Below are positions 1-5,583 of a stretch of DNA of 5,583 bases, piece by piece. This DNA is from Spirochaeta sp. GTDB lineage: Bacteria; Spirochaetota; Spirochaetia; DSM-27196; SLAA01. Location: contig JAIVHN010000294.1 in the NCBI GenBank assembly GCA_020201015.1, positions 1 through 5,583 on the forward strand. The letters run 5' to 3'. Each line of letters starts with the position of its first letter. Positions within the stretch are counted from its first letter, which is position 1. A program made the position numbers and the translations under genes. Under the pieces are notes generated by a model. That model did no database searches. It had not been told where the DNA came from and worked only from the letters and a program-made list of their open reading frames with translations.

Positions 1-314
1 CACGTATGGTTGGGTGGGGTTACTGGGTGTGGGAAAAACCGGGGATCTATCCCGGTGGTATTCCACTGACAAACTTTGCGGGCTGGTTCCTTGCCGCCGG
101 ACTCATTACGGCGCTCGTCGCACCGAGTATGCCTGTACCCCGAGCCGAGTTGTCGCCAGTGCTGCTGCTGATTCTGGTGTATGTGGTGGTCTGGTTGTTG
201 GAGACGCTTGGACAGGCGTTCTTTTGGAAAATGAAAGGCTCGGCCTTTCTGGGTGGAACAGTAATGGGTGCGATTAGCTTTGCAGCCTTTTTTGCCATTC
301 GGCTAGTTTGGTGA
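1..314 (+). CDS. Carotenoid biosynthesis membrane protein, CruF/DUF422-like, C-terminal part (5' end outside window)
   Basis: Only the C-terminal ~100 residues are visible. The frame is open to the left edge, and the Met at base 6 is preceded by an in-frame Arg codon with no room for a ribosome site, so the true start is almost certainly upstream. The visible part opens with an aromatic stretch (WGYWVW), followed by GIPLTNFAGW at residues 18-27 from that Met. This resembles the G-V-P-x-x-N-F-x-G-W signature of DUF422 carotenoid proteins such as CruF and bisanhydrobacterioruberin hydratase. Three hydrophobic segments follow at about residues 21-39, 49-69 and 81-102, so the protein is an integral membrane protein. 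CruF-type enzymes add water to the 1',2' end of linear carotenoids, which would fit hydroxylated torulene-type pigments reported from pigmented spirochaetes. The stop (TGA) lies inside the convergent mutS end. Family assignment rests on the motif alone, and the exact substrate cannot be told. Confidence 0.7.
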   Translation, partial: RMVGWGYWVWEKPGIYPGGIPLTNFAGWFLAAGLITALVAPSMPVPRAELSPVLLLILVYVVVWLLETLGQAFFWKMKGSAFLGGTVMGAISFAAFFAIRLVW

Positions 315-2832
315 GCGCCTCTAAGGGTGTTAGGTTTTCTACCGACAGAGAGGAGATTTCGCTGATCAGGAGTTCCTGCGCCGAGAATAACTCGGTAGTA
401 GCGGTATGTGCGGTTTTGATCGGTGTGTTTCGCCAGGTAAGGTCGGTATGCGCTGTATCTTCGTGCGCCTGCTCAAGAAGCTGTTCGGCTCGCCTTACAA
501 CTGCTAGCGGAATGCCCGCAAGCGCTGCAACGTGAACCCCATAAGATTGTTCTGAAGGCCCTTCAACAACACGTTTGCGAAATATCAGTTCACCTCCCGA
601 TTCAGCGACCTCAAGGGAAAGATTTCCAAGCTGCGGTGAACGCATTGCAGTGAGCTCATGAAAATGGGTAGCAAACAGTGTACGCGCGCCGACTTTGTTG
701 AGAAGGTATTCTGTTACCGCTGTTGCTATTGCCAGGCCGTCTGTGGTGCCGGTACCGCGCCCTACCTCGTCCATAATTACAAGACTTCGAAGCCCTGCAT
801 TTCGCAGAATTGCAGCCGTCTCACTCATTTCGACCAGAAAAGTTGACTCGCCTCGAGCCAGGTTGTCTTGTGCTCCGACACGACAGAATACCCTATCCAC
901 CAAACCAATGCGCGCAGCCTCTGCTGGTACAAAGCTACCCATCTGAGCCATGAGTACAATAAGCGCGGTCTGGCGCAAAAAGGTCGACTTACCAGCCATG
1001 TTCGGACCGGTGACCAAGCGAAACAAAGGGCTTTTCCCGCCGAGGAGTAGATTATTAGGAACAAAACTCCCGGTGTGCCGTTCAACGACTGGATGACGTC
1101 CGGACTGGATCTCCAGTATCGGCTCTTCTATGAGCTGTGGTCGCACATACCCGTTACGGGTTGCCGCCAAGGCCAATGAGGCCAGACAGTCTAGGCGGGC
1201 GGTACGTTCGGCGCAGGCCAAGAACAAAGGAATGGCTGGCACACACCGATCACGAAGGGTGAGAAACAGTTCTCGCTCGCGTTCGTTGCTTCCCTCCTCG
1301 GCGCCGGTTATACTTTCTTCCAACTCCGCAAGCTCCTCGGTCGTAAAGCGCTCGGCGTTGGACAAAGATTGCCGTCGGATAAAGTGATCCGGTACCGAGC
1401 TGGCGCCGGACTTCGTCGTTTCAAGGTAATATCCAAGTACGCGGTTGTGCTTGACTTTCAGTGAGGGGATGCCGGTTGTTGCGCGCTCGCGTGCAAGATA
1501 TTCTTCAAGGTAACGAGCACCGTCATGGCTAAGCGCCCGGAGGCGATCCAGTTCCAGATCAAATCCATCACGAAAAATGCCGCCTTCGTGAATGGTCACT
1601 GCCGGTTCGTCCAGTAGGGCTCCACGCAGATGCGTCGCAATTGTTGAAACCTGTGACATATCCTCGGCGTTCTTAATGGGCAGTGAAGAATCACTCAGAT
1701 GATCTGCGCTAAGCTCTTGCAGTCTTAGAATTCCTTCAAGTGACCCTGCAATTGCCACAAGATCTTTAGCATGAGCACGCTCCATAGCAACGCGCGACGC
1801 AAGTCTCTCCAGATCAAGAACGCGCCCTAACTCCTCGCGTACCGAAGATAACAGCATCTGACCATGATAGAGTTGCGCTATGTTTTCCTGCCGATCTACG
1901 ACAAGCTCCATATTAGTTGAGGGCGCACCTATCCAACGCGCAAGCATACGAGAGCCCATTGCGGTACGGCAAAAGTCGAGCGTTCTGCGAAGAGTGTAGT
2001 TACTCGTGCCGTCGTGCATGTTCGTGAGCAACTCCAGGTTTCGTAGTGTTGCATCGTCAAGCTGCACATGATCCTGTCGGCTGTACTGTTGAAGGCTACG
2101 AATGTGCGAAAGGTCCGAACCTGAGGTAGCGCGCAAATACTCAATCAGCACCCCACAGGCCAACGGAAGAATTGAGTTTTCTGGAATCCCAAACCCTTTG
2201 AGACTAACTACTCCAAGTACGCGCTCCAAACTTTTACGACTCTCGGCAAGGTTGTAGTTCCAGTCCGGATAACTGTTTAAGAGCCGGTCGCTTTCGGTAA
2301 GAACATCCTTGATCTGCGGGTAGTCGCTGAGTAGGCTTTCTTGTACCAACACCTCTCGTGGGCGTAGTCGGGTAAGTTCCGCACGCAGATAAAGCGGAGC
2401 GCCATCAAGCGGATATACGGTACCTGATAGTTCTCCAGTGGAGAGATCTGTGTAGACGAGCGACATCTCGGTAGCATGTGCAGCCAAGGAAAGCAGATAG
2501 TTGTTGGATGAGCGGTCCAACAGATCTTCCTCTACCAAGGTGCCGGGGGTTACAACATTCACAATCTCACGTTCTGCGAGACCGCCGCCAGCAGGCAATT
2601 TTGTCTGCTCACATATAGCAACCTTTTTTCCGGCATGAATGAGCCGAGCAATGTAACCGGCGGCGGCATGATGCGGGATTCCGCACATTGGTACGCCGCT
2701 CCGCTGCGTTAGCGTAAGACCAAGAATACGCGAGGCTTCAACGGCATCGCTGCGAAACATCTCATAAAAATCTCCCAAACGAAAAAACAACACCGCATCA
2801 CGGTGCTGATCTTTGAGCTGAAGTCCGTCCAT
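274..2832 (-). other. mutS: MutS portion of the fusion, from Met152
   Basis: Taken from the in-frame ATG at codon 152, this part is 852 residues, within the usual MutS size range. Homology is clear from L155 or L157 onward: LKDQHRDAVLFF aligns with LKAQHPEILLFY of E. coli MutS, placing L157 at E. coli L20. The C-terminus ends soon after the ATPase domain plus a short helical tail, so the family's C-terminal end appears natural. No Shine-Dalgarno-like purine run lies 5-12 bases before this ATG. If MutS is made separately, a GTG five codons earlier (codon 147) with GAGGG upstream is a slightly better candidate. The gene's last 41 bases overlap the convergent cruF-like gene. Confidence 0.75.
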
Positions 2833-3285
2833 GTTGCTGCGAAACACAACCGTGTAGCCCTCGCTTTCAGCGACAAATACAATGGCTCGTTGGACATCTT
2901 CAAGAAATTGATCACTGGTGACTCGCTCTTGTTGAATTTCCAGTTGACGGCGCCGGCGTTGGGTTAACTCTTGAATAAATGCCTGCAGTTCGCTGATCTC
3001 TTCATCTAAGCGGATCTCTGCACGTTGATTGTCGTTGTCACGTGCCTCAACTCGCTGTGTACGGAGTTCCTCGAGTTCTTCTACTTGTGAGTCGATTTCG
3101 TTCTGATACTGCTCTCGCAGACGCTCTAAATCTCGCACGGCCTGAGAGTCACGATAGAAACTATTGTAAATTCGTTGGACATCAACTACCGCTACGGTTG
3201 AGAGCTGTTCATTTGCTCCGGCCGTACTCACAATGAGACCCACCCCTAAAACTAGGCCGATCAGTAATGCGCGTGCTAATTTCAT
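274..3285 (-). CDS. mutS: Skp/OmpH-MutS fusion frame: periplasmic chaperone N-terminus joined to DNA mismatch repair protein MutS
   Basis: One continuous 1003-residue frame joins two unrelated proteins. Residues 1-~152 are Skp/OmpH-like. From ~155 the sequence is MutS: mismatch-binding domain I (~155-262, with GDFYEMF at 171-177, where F173 and E175 correspond to E. coli F36 and E38), connector (~265-385), core and lever (~395-560), clamp (~565-685), and ATPase (~700-935). The ATPase has Walker A GPNMAGKST at 760-768, Walker B ending D839-E840, GRGTGTTDG at 842-850, ATHFHEL at 872-878 and SYGVHVA at 914-920. A short helical tail with LTPLEAL (985-991) ends the protein. MutS binds mismatches in the cytoplasm and recruits MutL. 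All catalytic motifs are intact, so the MutS part looks functional. The start at 3285 is supported by a strong Shine-Dalgarno site. Relative to E. coli MutS the first ~19 residues, including the TPMMQQY segment, are missing. MutS identity is certain; whether the fusion exists in the cell is not. Confidence 0.9.
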   Translation of the reverse strand: MKLARALLIGLVLGVGLIVSTAGANEQLSTVAVVDVQRIYNSFYRDSQAVRDLERLREQYQNEIDSQVEELEELRTQRVEARDNDNQRAEIRLDEEISELQAFIQELTQRRRRQLEIQQERVTSDQFLEDVQRAIVFVAESEGYTVVFRSNMDGLQLKDQHRDAVLFFRLGDFYEMFRSDAVEASRILGLTLTQRSGVPMCGIPHHAAAGYIARLIHAGKKVAICEQTKLPAGGGLAEREIVNVVTPGTLVEEDLLDRSSNNYLLSLAAHATEMSLVYTDLSTGELSGTVYPLDGAPLYLRAELTRLRPREVLVQESLLSDYPQIKDVLTESDRLLNSYPDWNYNLAESRKSLERVLGVVSLKGFGIPENSILPLACGVLIEYLRATSGSDLSHIRSLQQYSRQDHVQLDDATLRNLELLTNMHDGTSNYTLRRTLDFCRTAMGSRMLARWIGAPSTNMELVVDRQENIAQLYHGQMLLSSVREELGRVLDLERLASRVAMERAHAKDLVAIAGSLEGILRLQELSADHLSDSSLPIKNAEDMSQVSTIATHLRGALLDEPAVTIHEGGIFRDGFDLELDRLRALSHDGARYLEEYLARERATTGIPSLKVKHNRVLGYYLETTKSGASSVPDHFIRRQSLSNAERFTTEELAELEESITGAEEGSNERERELFLTLRDRCVPAIPLFLACAERTARLDCLASLALAATRNGYVRPQLIEEPILEIQSGRHPVVERHTGSFVPNNLLLGGKSPLFRLVTGPNMAGKSTFLRQTALIVLMAQMGSFVPAEAARIGLVDRVFCRVGAQDNLARGESTFLVEMSETAAILRNAGLRSLVIMDEVGRGTGTTDGLAIATAVTEYLLNKVGARTLFATHFHELTAMRSPQLGNLSLEVAESGGELIFRKRVVEGPSEQSYGVHVAALAGIPLAVVRRAEQLLEQAHEDTAHTDLTWRNTPIKTAHTATTELFSAQELLISEISSLSVENLTPLEALTKLAEWQKRLQS
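2781..2807 (-). terminator. Terminator-like hairpin plus U-run inside the start of the mutS portion
   Basis: Read on the minus strand, AGCACCG (2801-2807) and CGGUGUU (2789-2795) can pair, with one G-U pair, around the loop UGAUG. The 3' arm runs directly into a U-rich tract, GUUUUUUC. This looks like a weak intrinsic terminator about 25 bases after Met152. It lies entirely in codons for the conserved HRDAVLFFR segment of MutS, where Leu-Phe-Phe codons naturally give a U-run, so chance is the simplest explanation. Confidence 0.2.
2830..3285 (-). other. skp: Skp/OmpH-like chaperone portion of the fusion, C-terminally truncated
   Basis: Residues 1-24 form a Sec signal peptide: Lys and Arg near the N-terminus, a Leu/Val/Gly-rich core, and likely cleavage after AGA (22-24). 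Next comes a short strand with VAVVDVQRIYNSF (31-43), typical of the start of mature Skp. A long charged, heptad-like helical region (~45-130) would form the tentacle arm, and FVAESEGYTVVF (137-148) corresponds to the returning helix and strand of the Skp body. In the family, a further strand and a short C-terminal helix (around the D-I-T segment of E. coli Skp) close the trimer body. They are absent, because the frame turns into MutS within residues 152-157. Skp chaperones bind unfolded outer membrane proteins in the periplasm and deliver them to BamA, whose gene lies directly upstream. Without the last ~20 residues trimer assembly may be impaired; this is inference from family structure. Confidence 0.82.
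2845..2862 (-). promoter_or_regulatory. Candidate internal translation start for MutS (GAGGG then GTG)
   Basis: On the minus strand GAGGG (2858-2862) is followed after 10 bases by an in-frame GTG (2845-2847, codon 147 of the fused frame). Starting here would give a cytoplasmic MutS with about ten non-family residues before the conserved LKDQH segment. The spacing is a little long, and the GAGGG falls in codons for a conserved Skp segment (S-E-G-Y), so it may be coincidental. Confidence 0.22.
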
Positions 3286-3339
3286 CTCTGTCCTCCGATG
3301 CGATTCATATGCATCTCGTTGTATGGTGCTTACAAGCTG
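3286..3339 (-). other. 54-base bamA-skp intergenic gap
   Basis: The short spacing and shared strand suggest that bamA and the skp-mutS frame are cotranscribed. I see no convincing -35/-10 pair and no terminator with a U-run. The gap holds an AT-rich patch (ATGCATATGAAT on the minus strand, 3303-3314) and the Shine-Dalgarno site for the downstream gene. Confidence 0.5.
3291..3296 (-). promoter_or_regulatory. Ribosome binding site of the skp-mutS frame
   Basis: GGAGGA on the minus strand lies five bases before the ATG at 3283-3285. The match to the 16S rRNA tail is strong. Together with the signal peptide directly following, it fixes the start of the Skp portion and shows that the fused frame is translated from the chaperone start. 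Confidence 0.85.
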
Positions 3340-5583
3340 TTAAAACAGCTCGGTTCCTATAGAGAATACGAAGTCCCATCCTTGGCCTTCGCTGCCGTCT
3401 TGATTAAAGAGGCTGCCTGTTTGCCAATCGACGTCACCATCCACAACGCGGAAACGACGCGCCAAGTATAATCGAATAGGAAACTGCGGAATAACAAATC
3501 GCAGTCCAAACCCGGTGCTGAACTTGAAACTTTCGATATCTGTATCTTGTATATCGCCGCGGTCGTCATAGGGCACCGCCCCCTCGAGGAAACCATCAAG
3601 CCAAATTACATTCTGTGCGAGCGGCATGCGCAACTCAAGCCAGTTGTTCCACAAGGCTAACAGGTTTGTCTCTCGTCCCCAGCCGCGCGCATTGAACATG
3701 CCGTCAATAGCAAGTCTGTCGGACTCAGAGGCAATGGGACCTTCTTGGTCGCGGAACTCTGCAGGATGAAGGCTTTGATCCCACGGCCAGATGACCGACA
3801 TAAGCGATTGTCCAGCCAGCACTATTTTCCAGTTCCAGTTCTCAAAGACGTCTAGATCTACTAAGGTGAAATAGCGCTCCAACTTTGAGTCGGTCCGAAT
3901 AAAATGGCTGTCGCCCCTGAGTAGACCGCCAGTGAATGTTACATCTTGTCGTACAAGCTGACCGGTAGAGGGGTTAAAGACTAAGTCACGGGTATCAAGC
4001 TGCGCATAGTTGCTTAAGGAGTTCTTGAAGCGCCACGACTGCCAGTTGTCACGAGTTGTCTCGTTAAAGGGGCGATATATGTCACGGTTATAGTCTAGCC
4101 ACTCGGCACGGGTCCTTATGCCACCTCCAACTCCGACGCGGCCCACCGGGGTTATCCAGCGATACCCGGTGTTTCCACCAACTGAAACACCGACTGATTC
4201 GTACTCCATGAGGTACTCACTGGGCACTGGCGAGAAAGGTCCATCGTAATCGTCGGGATTTTCGTAGGGTTCTGGTATTCCCAGTCCTAGCCGATCCTGT
4301 CGTACACCGCTCCGAATGTTCCGGTCAATATTGAGACTTAAGCCCCCGCTCCAACGTCGTCCAAAAAGCCACCGCTCCTGAAAGCTCAATGATAATCTCT
4401 GGCTGATTGGGGAGAGATTGGTCTCGGCCGCTACGGTTTGCCCTCTGCCGAGAAAGTTTATGTCTTGCCAGCGGATCATCGCCGAAACCGGAAAGTCGGC
4501 GCTACCACCAAAGGCTAAGCCGAAGCGGATATCGGCTGTGCTTCCTTCCTCAACATTTACAATAAGATCCATGAGGCCTTCGGCACTGCCTTGGGGTGTG
4601 TCCGGAGTGACCGCAGAGAAGTACTGTGTATTAAAAAGATTTTGAAGTCCTTGGCGGATCCGCGTTGCGCTGAATACCTCACCTACTTCAAGCGGGATCT
4701 CCCGTAAAATGACTTCATCCTGAGTTTTTGTGTTACCGCGTAAAATGATGTTCTCAATGCGGGCCCTGTCTCGCTCTACGATTCTAATGGTGTAGGATAC
4801 CAAGAGGTCCTCAGGATTACGAGACTCGGTACGGGTAATCTCGTTGAAGATATATCCGTTTTCATAATAGAGATCTGCAACACGTTGAAAGTCCGCCTCA
4901 AAACGGTTCTGGTTGAGAATATCACCGGGACGCATACGTGTTCGTGCTTGGAGTTCTTCGTCGGTAAAGATTGCGTTGCCTTCAAACTCAGTACCGCTAA
5001 AGGACCACTGTTCACCTTCCTCTATGAAGAAGGTTATGGTCACGTAAGTTCGGTCTTCGTCGTTTTCTTCTTCTCCTTGGACATAGTCGACGACGATGTC
5101 GACTACACGAGCATCGATATACCCGCGTTCACGATAGTACGCCTCAATTTCGCTACTATCGAGGTCTAGTTGGCCTTCCTGGAAAACACCACGGTTAAAC
5201 AACGACTGCGGACGGCTTTCAATGTTGCTGCGTAGAGTCCCGTCTGAAGCAAATGAGTTACCACTAAACTGAATTTCACGAATTGTGGTTTGGGTGCCCT
5301 CATTAATGGTGAATACGACCACATTACGCTCGTCTTCCGTCTCAACGCGACCGCTGACCTCGGCGTTTGGGTAACCACGCTCGACATAGAGACCGCGCAA
5401 GGCGCTGGAAGCGCTACGTATGTCTGCGTTGGTAACGATGTCGCCCTCACGCAGCACGATTGCATCCTGCAGATCGCGGGTACGCAAGCTGCGGTTCCCA
5501 GTAAAGCGCAACTCGTCCACCATGGGACGCTCTACGACCTCAAACTCAATAATGACCTCACTGCGATTCTCGTCGGTCGGTAC
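3340..5583 (-). CDS. bamA: Outer membrane protein assembly factor BamA (N-terminus outside window)
   Basis: BamA is the outer membrane core of the BAM machine, which folds and inserts beta-barrel proteins. The visible 747 codons start in frame at the right edge. The ATG at 5521-5523 is not the start, because the 20 codons before it are open and end in V-V-E-R-P, the usual last strand of a POTRA domain. Numbering from the edge, there are four complete POTRA repeats at ~21-98, 99-192, 193-274 and 275-347, most with a G-N turn (29-30, 108-109, 202-203, 283-284). With the preceding tail this fits the usual five. The barrel spans ~350-747, with FLGRGQ at 377-382. The loop-6 motif is ARGW (632-635) rather than VRGF/Y. 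The protein ends in alternating aromatic residues and a terminal Phe (WDFVFSIGTELF), a proper beta-signal. The next gene, 54 bases downstream, encodes its Skp-type chaperone partner, so cotranscription is likely. Confidence 0.96.
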   Translation of the reverse strand, partial: VPTDENRSEVIIEFEVVERPMVDELRFTGNRSLRTRDLQDAIVLREGDIVTNADIRSASSALRGLYVERGYPNAEVSGRVETEDERNVVVFTINEGTQTTIREIQFSGNSFASDGTLRSNIESRPQSLFNRGVFQEGQLDLDSSEIEAYYRERGYIDARVVDIVVDYVQGEEENDEDRTYVTITFFIEEGEQWSFSGTEFEGNAIFTDEELQARTRMRPGDILNQNRFEADFQRVADLYYENGYIFNEITRTESRNPEDLLVSYTIRIVERDRARIENIILRGNTKTQDEVILREIPLEVGEVFSATRIRQGLQNLFNTQYFSAVTPDTPQGSAEGLMDLIVNVEEGSTADIRFGLAFGGSADFPVSAMIRWQDINFLGRGQTVAAETNLSPISQRLSLSFQERWLFGRRWSGGLSLNIDRNIRSGVRQDRLGLGIPEPYENPDDYDGPFSPVPSEYLMEYESVGVSVGGNTGYRWITPVGRVGVGGGIRTRAEWLDYNRDIYRPFNETTRDNWQSWRFKNSLSNYAQLDTRDLVFNPSTGQLVRQDVTFTGGLLRGDSHFIRTDSKLERYFTLVDLDVFENWNWKIVLAGQSLMSVIWPWDQSLHPAEFRDQEGPIASESDRLAIDGMFNARGWGRETNLLALWNNWLELRMPLAQNVIWLDGFLEGAVPYDDRGDIQDTDIESFKFSTGFGLRFVIPQFPIRLYLARRFRVVDGDVDWQTGSLFNQDGSEGQGWDFVFSIGTELF
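5084..5105. repeat. Perfect 8-bp inverted repeat with 6-base spacer inside bamA
   Basis: TAGTCGAC (5084-5091) and GTCGACTA (5098-5105) are exact reverse complements separated by GACGAT. They lie in codons for V-V-D-I-V-V-D-Y (160-167 of the visible BamA), in the last strands of a POTRA domain. The symmetry follows largely from repeated Val-Asp codons, and no U-run follows. No function is claimed. Confidence 0.35.

Noticed and set aside
6..8. ATG as the start of the cruF-like gene
   Set aside because: The protein would be only 102 residues, without the N-terminal membrane segments of the family, and there is no space for a ribosome site. The frame is open to the window edge.
825..1085. Minus-strand 86-codon frame inside mutS in another reading frame
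   Set aside because: It overlaps the Walker A region of MutS, where the main frame is clearly coding, and its translation resembles no family I know.
3335..3350. Hairpin AGCTGT-TAAA-ACAGCT across the bamA stop codon, as a terminator
   Set aside because: The stem is only 6-7 bp and AT-rich, and no U-run follows in the minus-strand direction. The close downstream Shine-Dalgarno site also suggests read-through into skp.
4885..5169. Plus-strand open frame of 94 codons opposite bamA
   Set aside because: It lies wholly antisense to well-conserved BamA POTRA coding sequence, and I recognise no family features in it. It is best explained as a shadow frame.
5521..5523. ATG as the start of bamA
   Set aside because: The frame stays open for 20 more codons to the edge, and these encode the last strand of a POTRA domain. 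Starting here would leave BamA without its signal peptide and first POTRA.

Overview
The window looks like part of a spirochaete chromosome. This rests on gene order and protein content, not on any database search. Reading leftward on the minus strand, it carries bamA, then a Skp/OmpH-type periplasmic chaperone, then mutS. From memory this is the order of Treponema pallidum TP0326-TP0327-TP0328 and Borrelia burgdorferi BB0795-BB0796-BB0797. The BamA carries RGW where the VRGF/Y barrel motif normally sits. A carotenoid hydratase-like gene would suit a pigmented free-living member of the Spirochaeta group, but genus and species cannot be fixed from this sequence.

Layout, left to right. Positions 1-314 (+) hold the C-terminal end of a membrane protein resembling the CruF/DUF422 carotenoid biosynthesis family; its start lies outside the window. 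Positions 274-3285 (-) hold one uninterrupted 1003-codon frame. Its first ~152 residues are a Skp/OmpH-like chaperone with a signal peptide, and the rest is an almost complete MutS. Positions 3286-3339 form a 54-base gap with the Shine-Dalgarno site of the fused gene. Positions 3340-5583 (-) hold the last 747 codons of bamA, whose start lies beyond the right edge. The cruF-like gene and the mutS portion converge and overlap by 41 bases. No stretch over 300 bases lacks a gene, and I see no RNA gene, IS element or CRISPR array.

BamA inserts beta-barrel proteins into the outer membrane and Skp-type chaperones carry unfolded barrel proteins to it, so these two form a functional pair. MutS is the mismatch-recognition ATPase of DNA repair and in spirochaetes is usually just the next gene. 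The striking feature here is that Skp and MutS are joined in frame. The join appears to have removed the last ~20 residues of Skp, the intergenic region, and the first ~15-19 residues of MutS. An exported chaperone fused to a cytoplasmic repair protein makes little topological sense. The main options are a genuine deletion fusion rescued by internal initiation, a strain-specific mutation, or an assembly or sequencing error.
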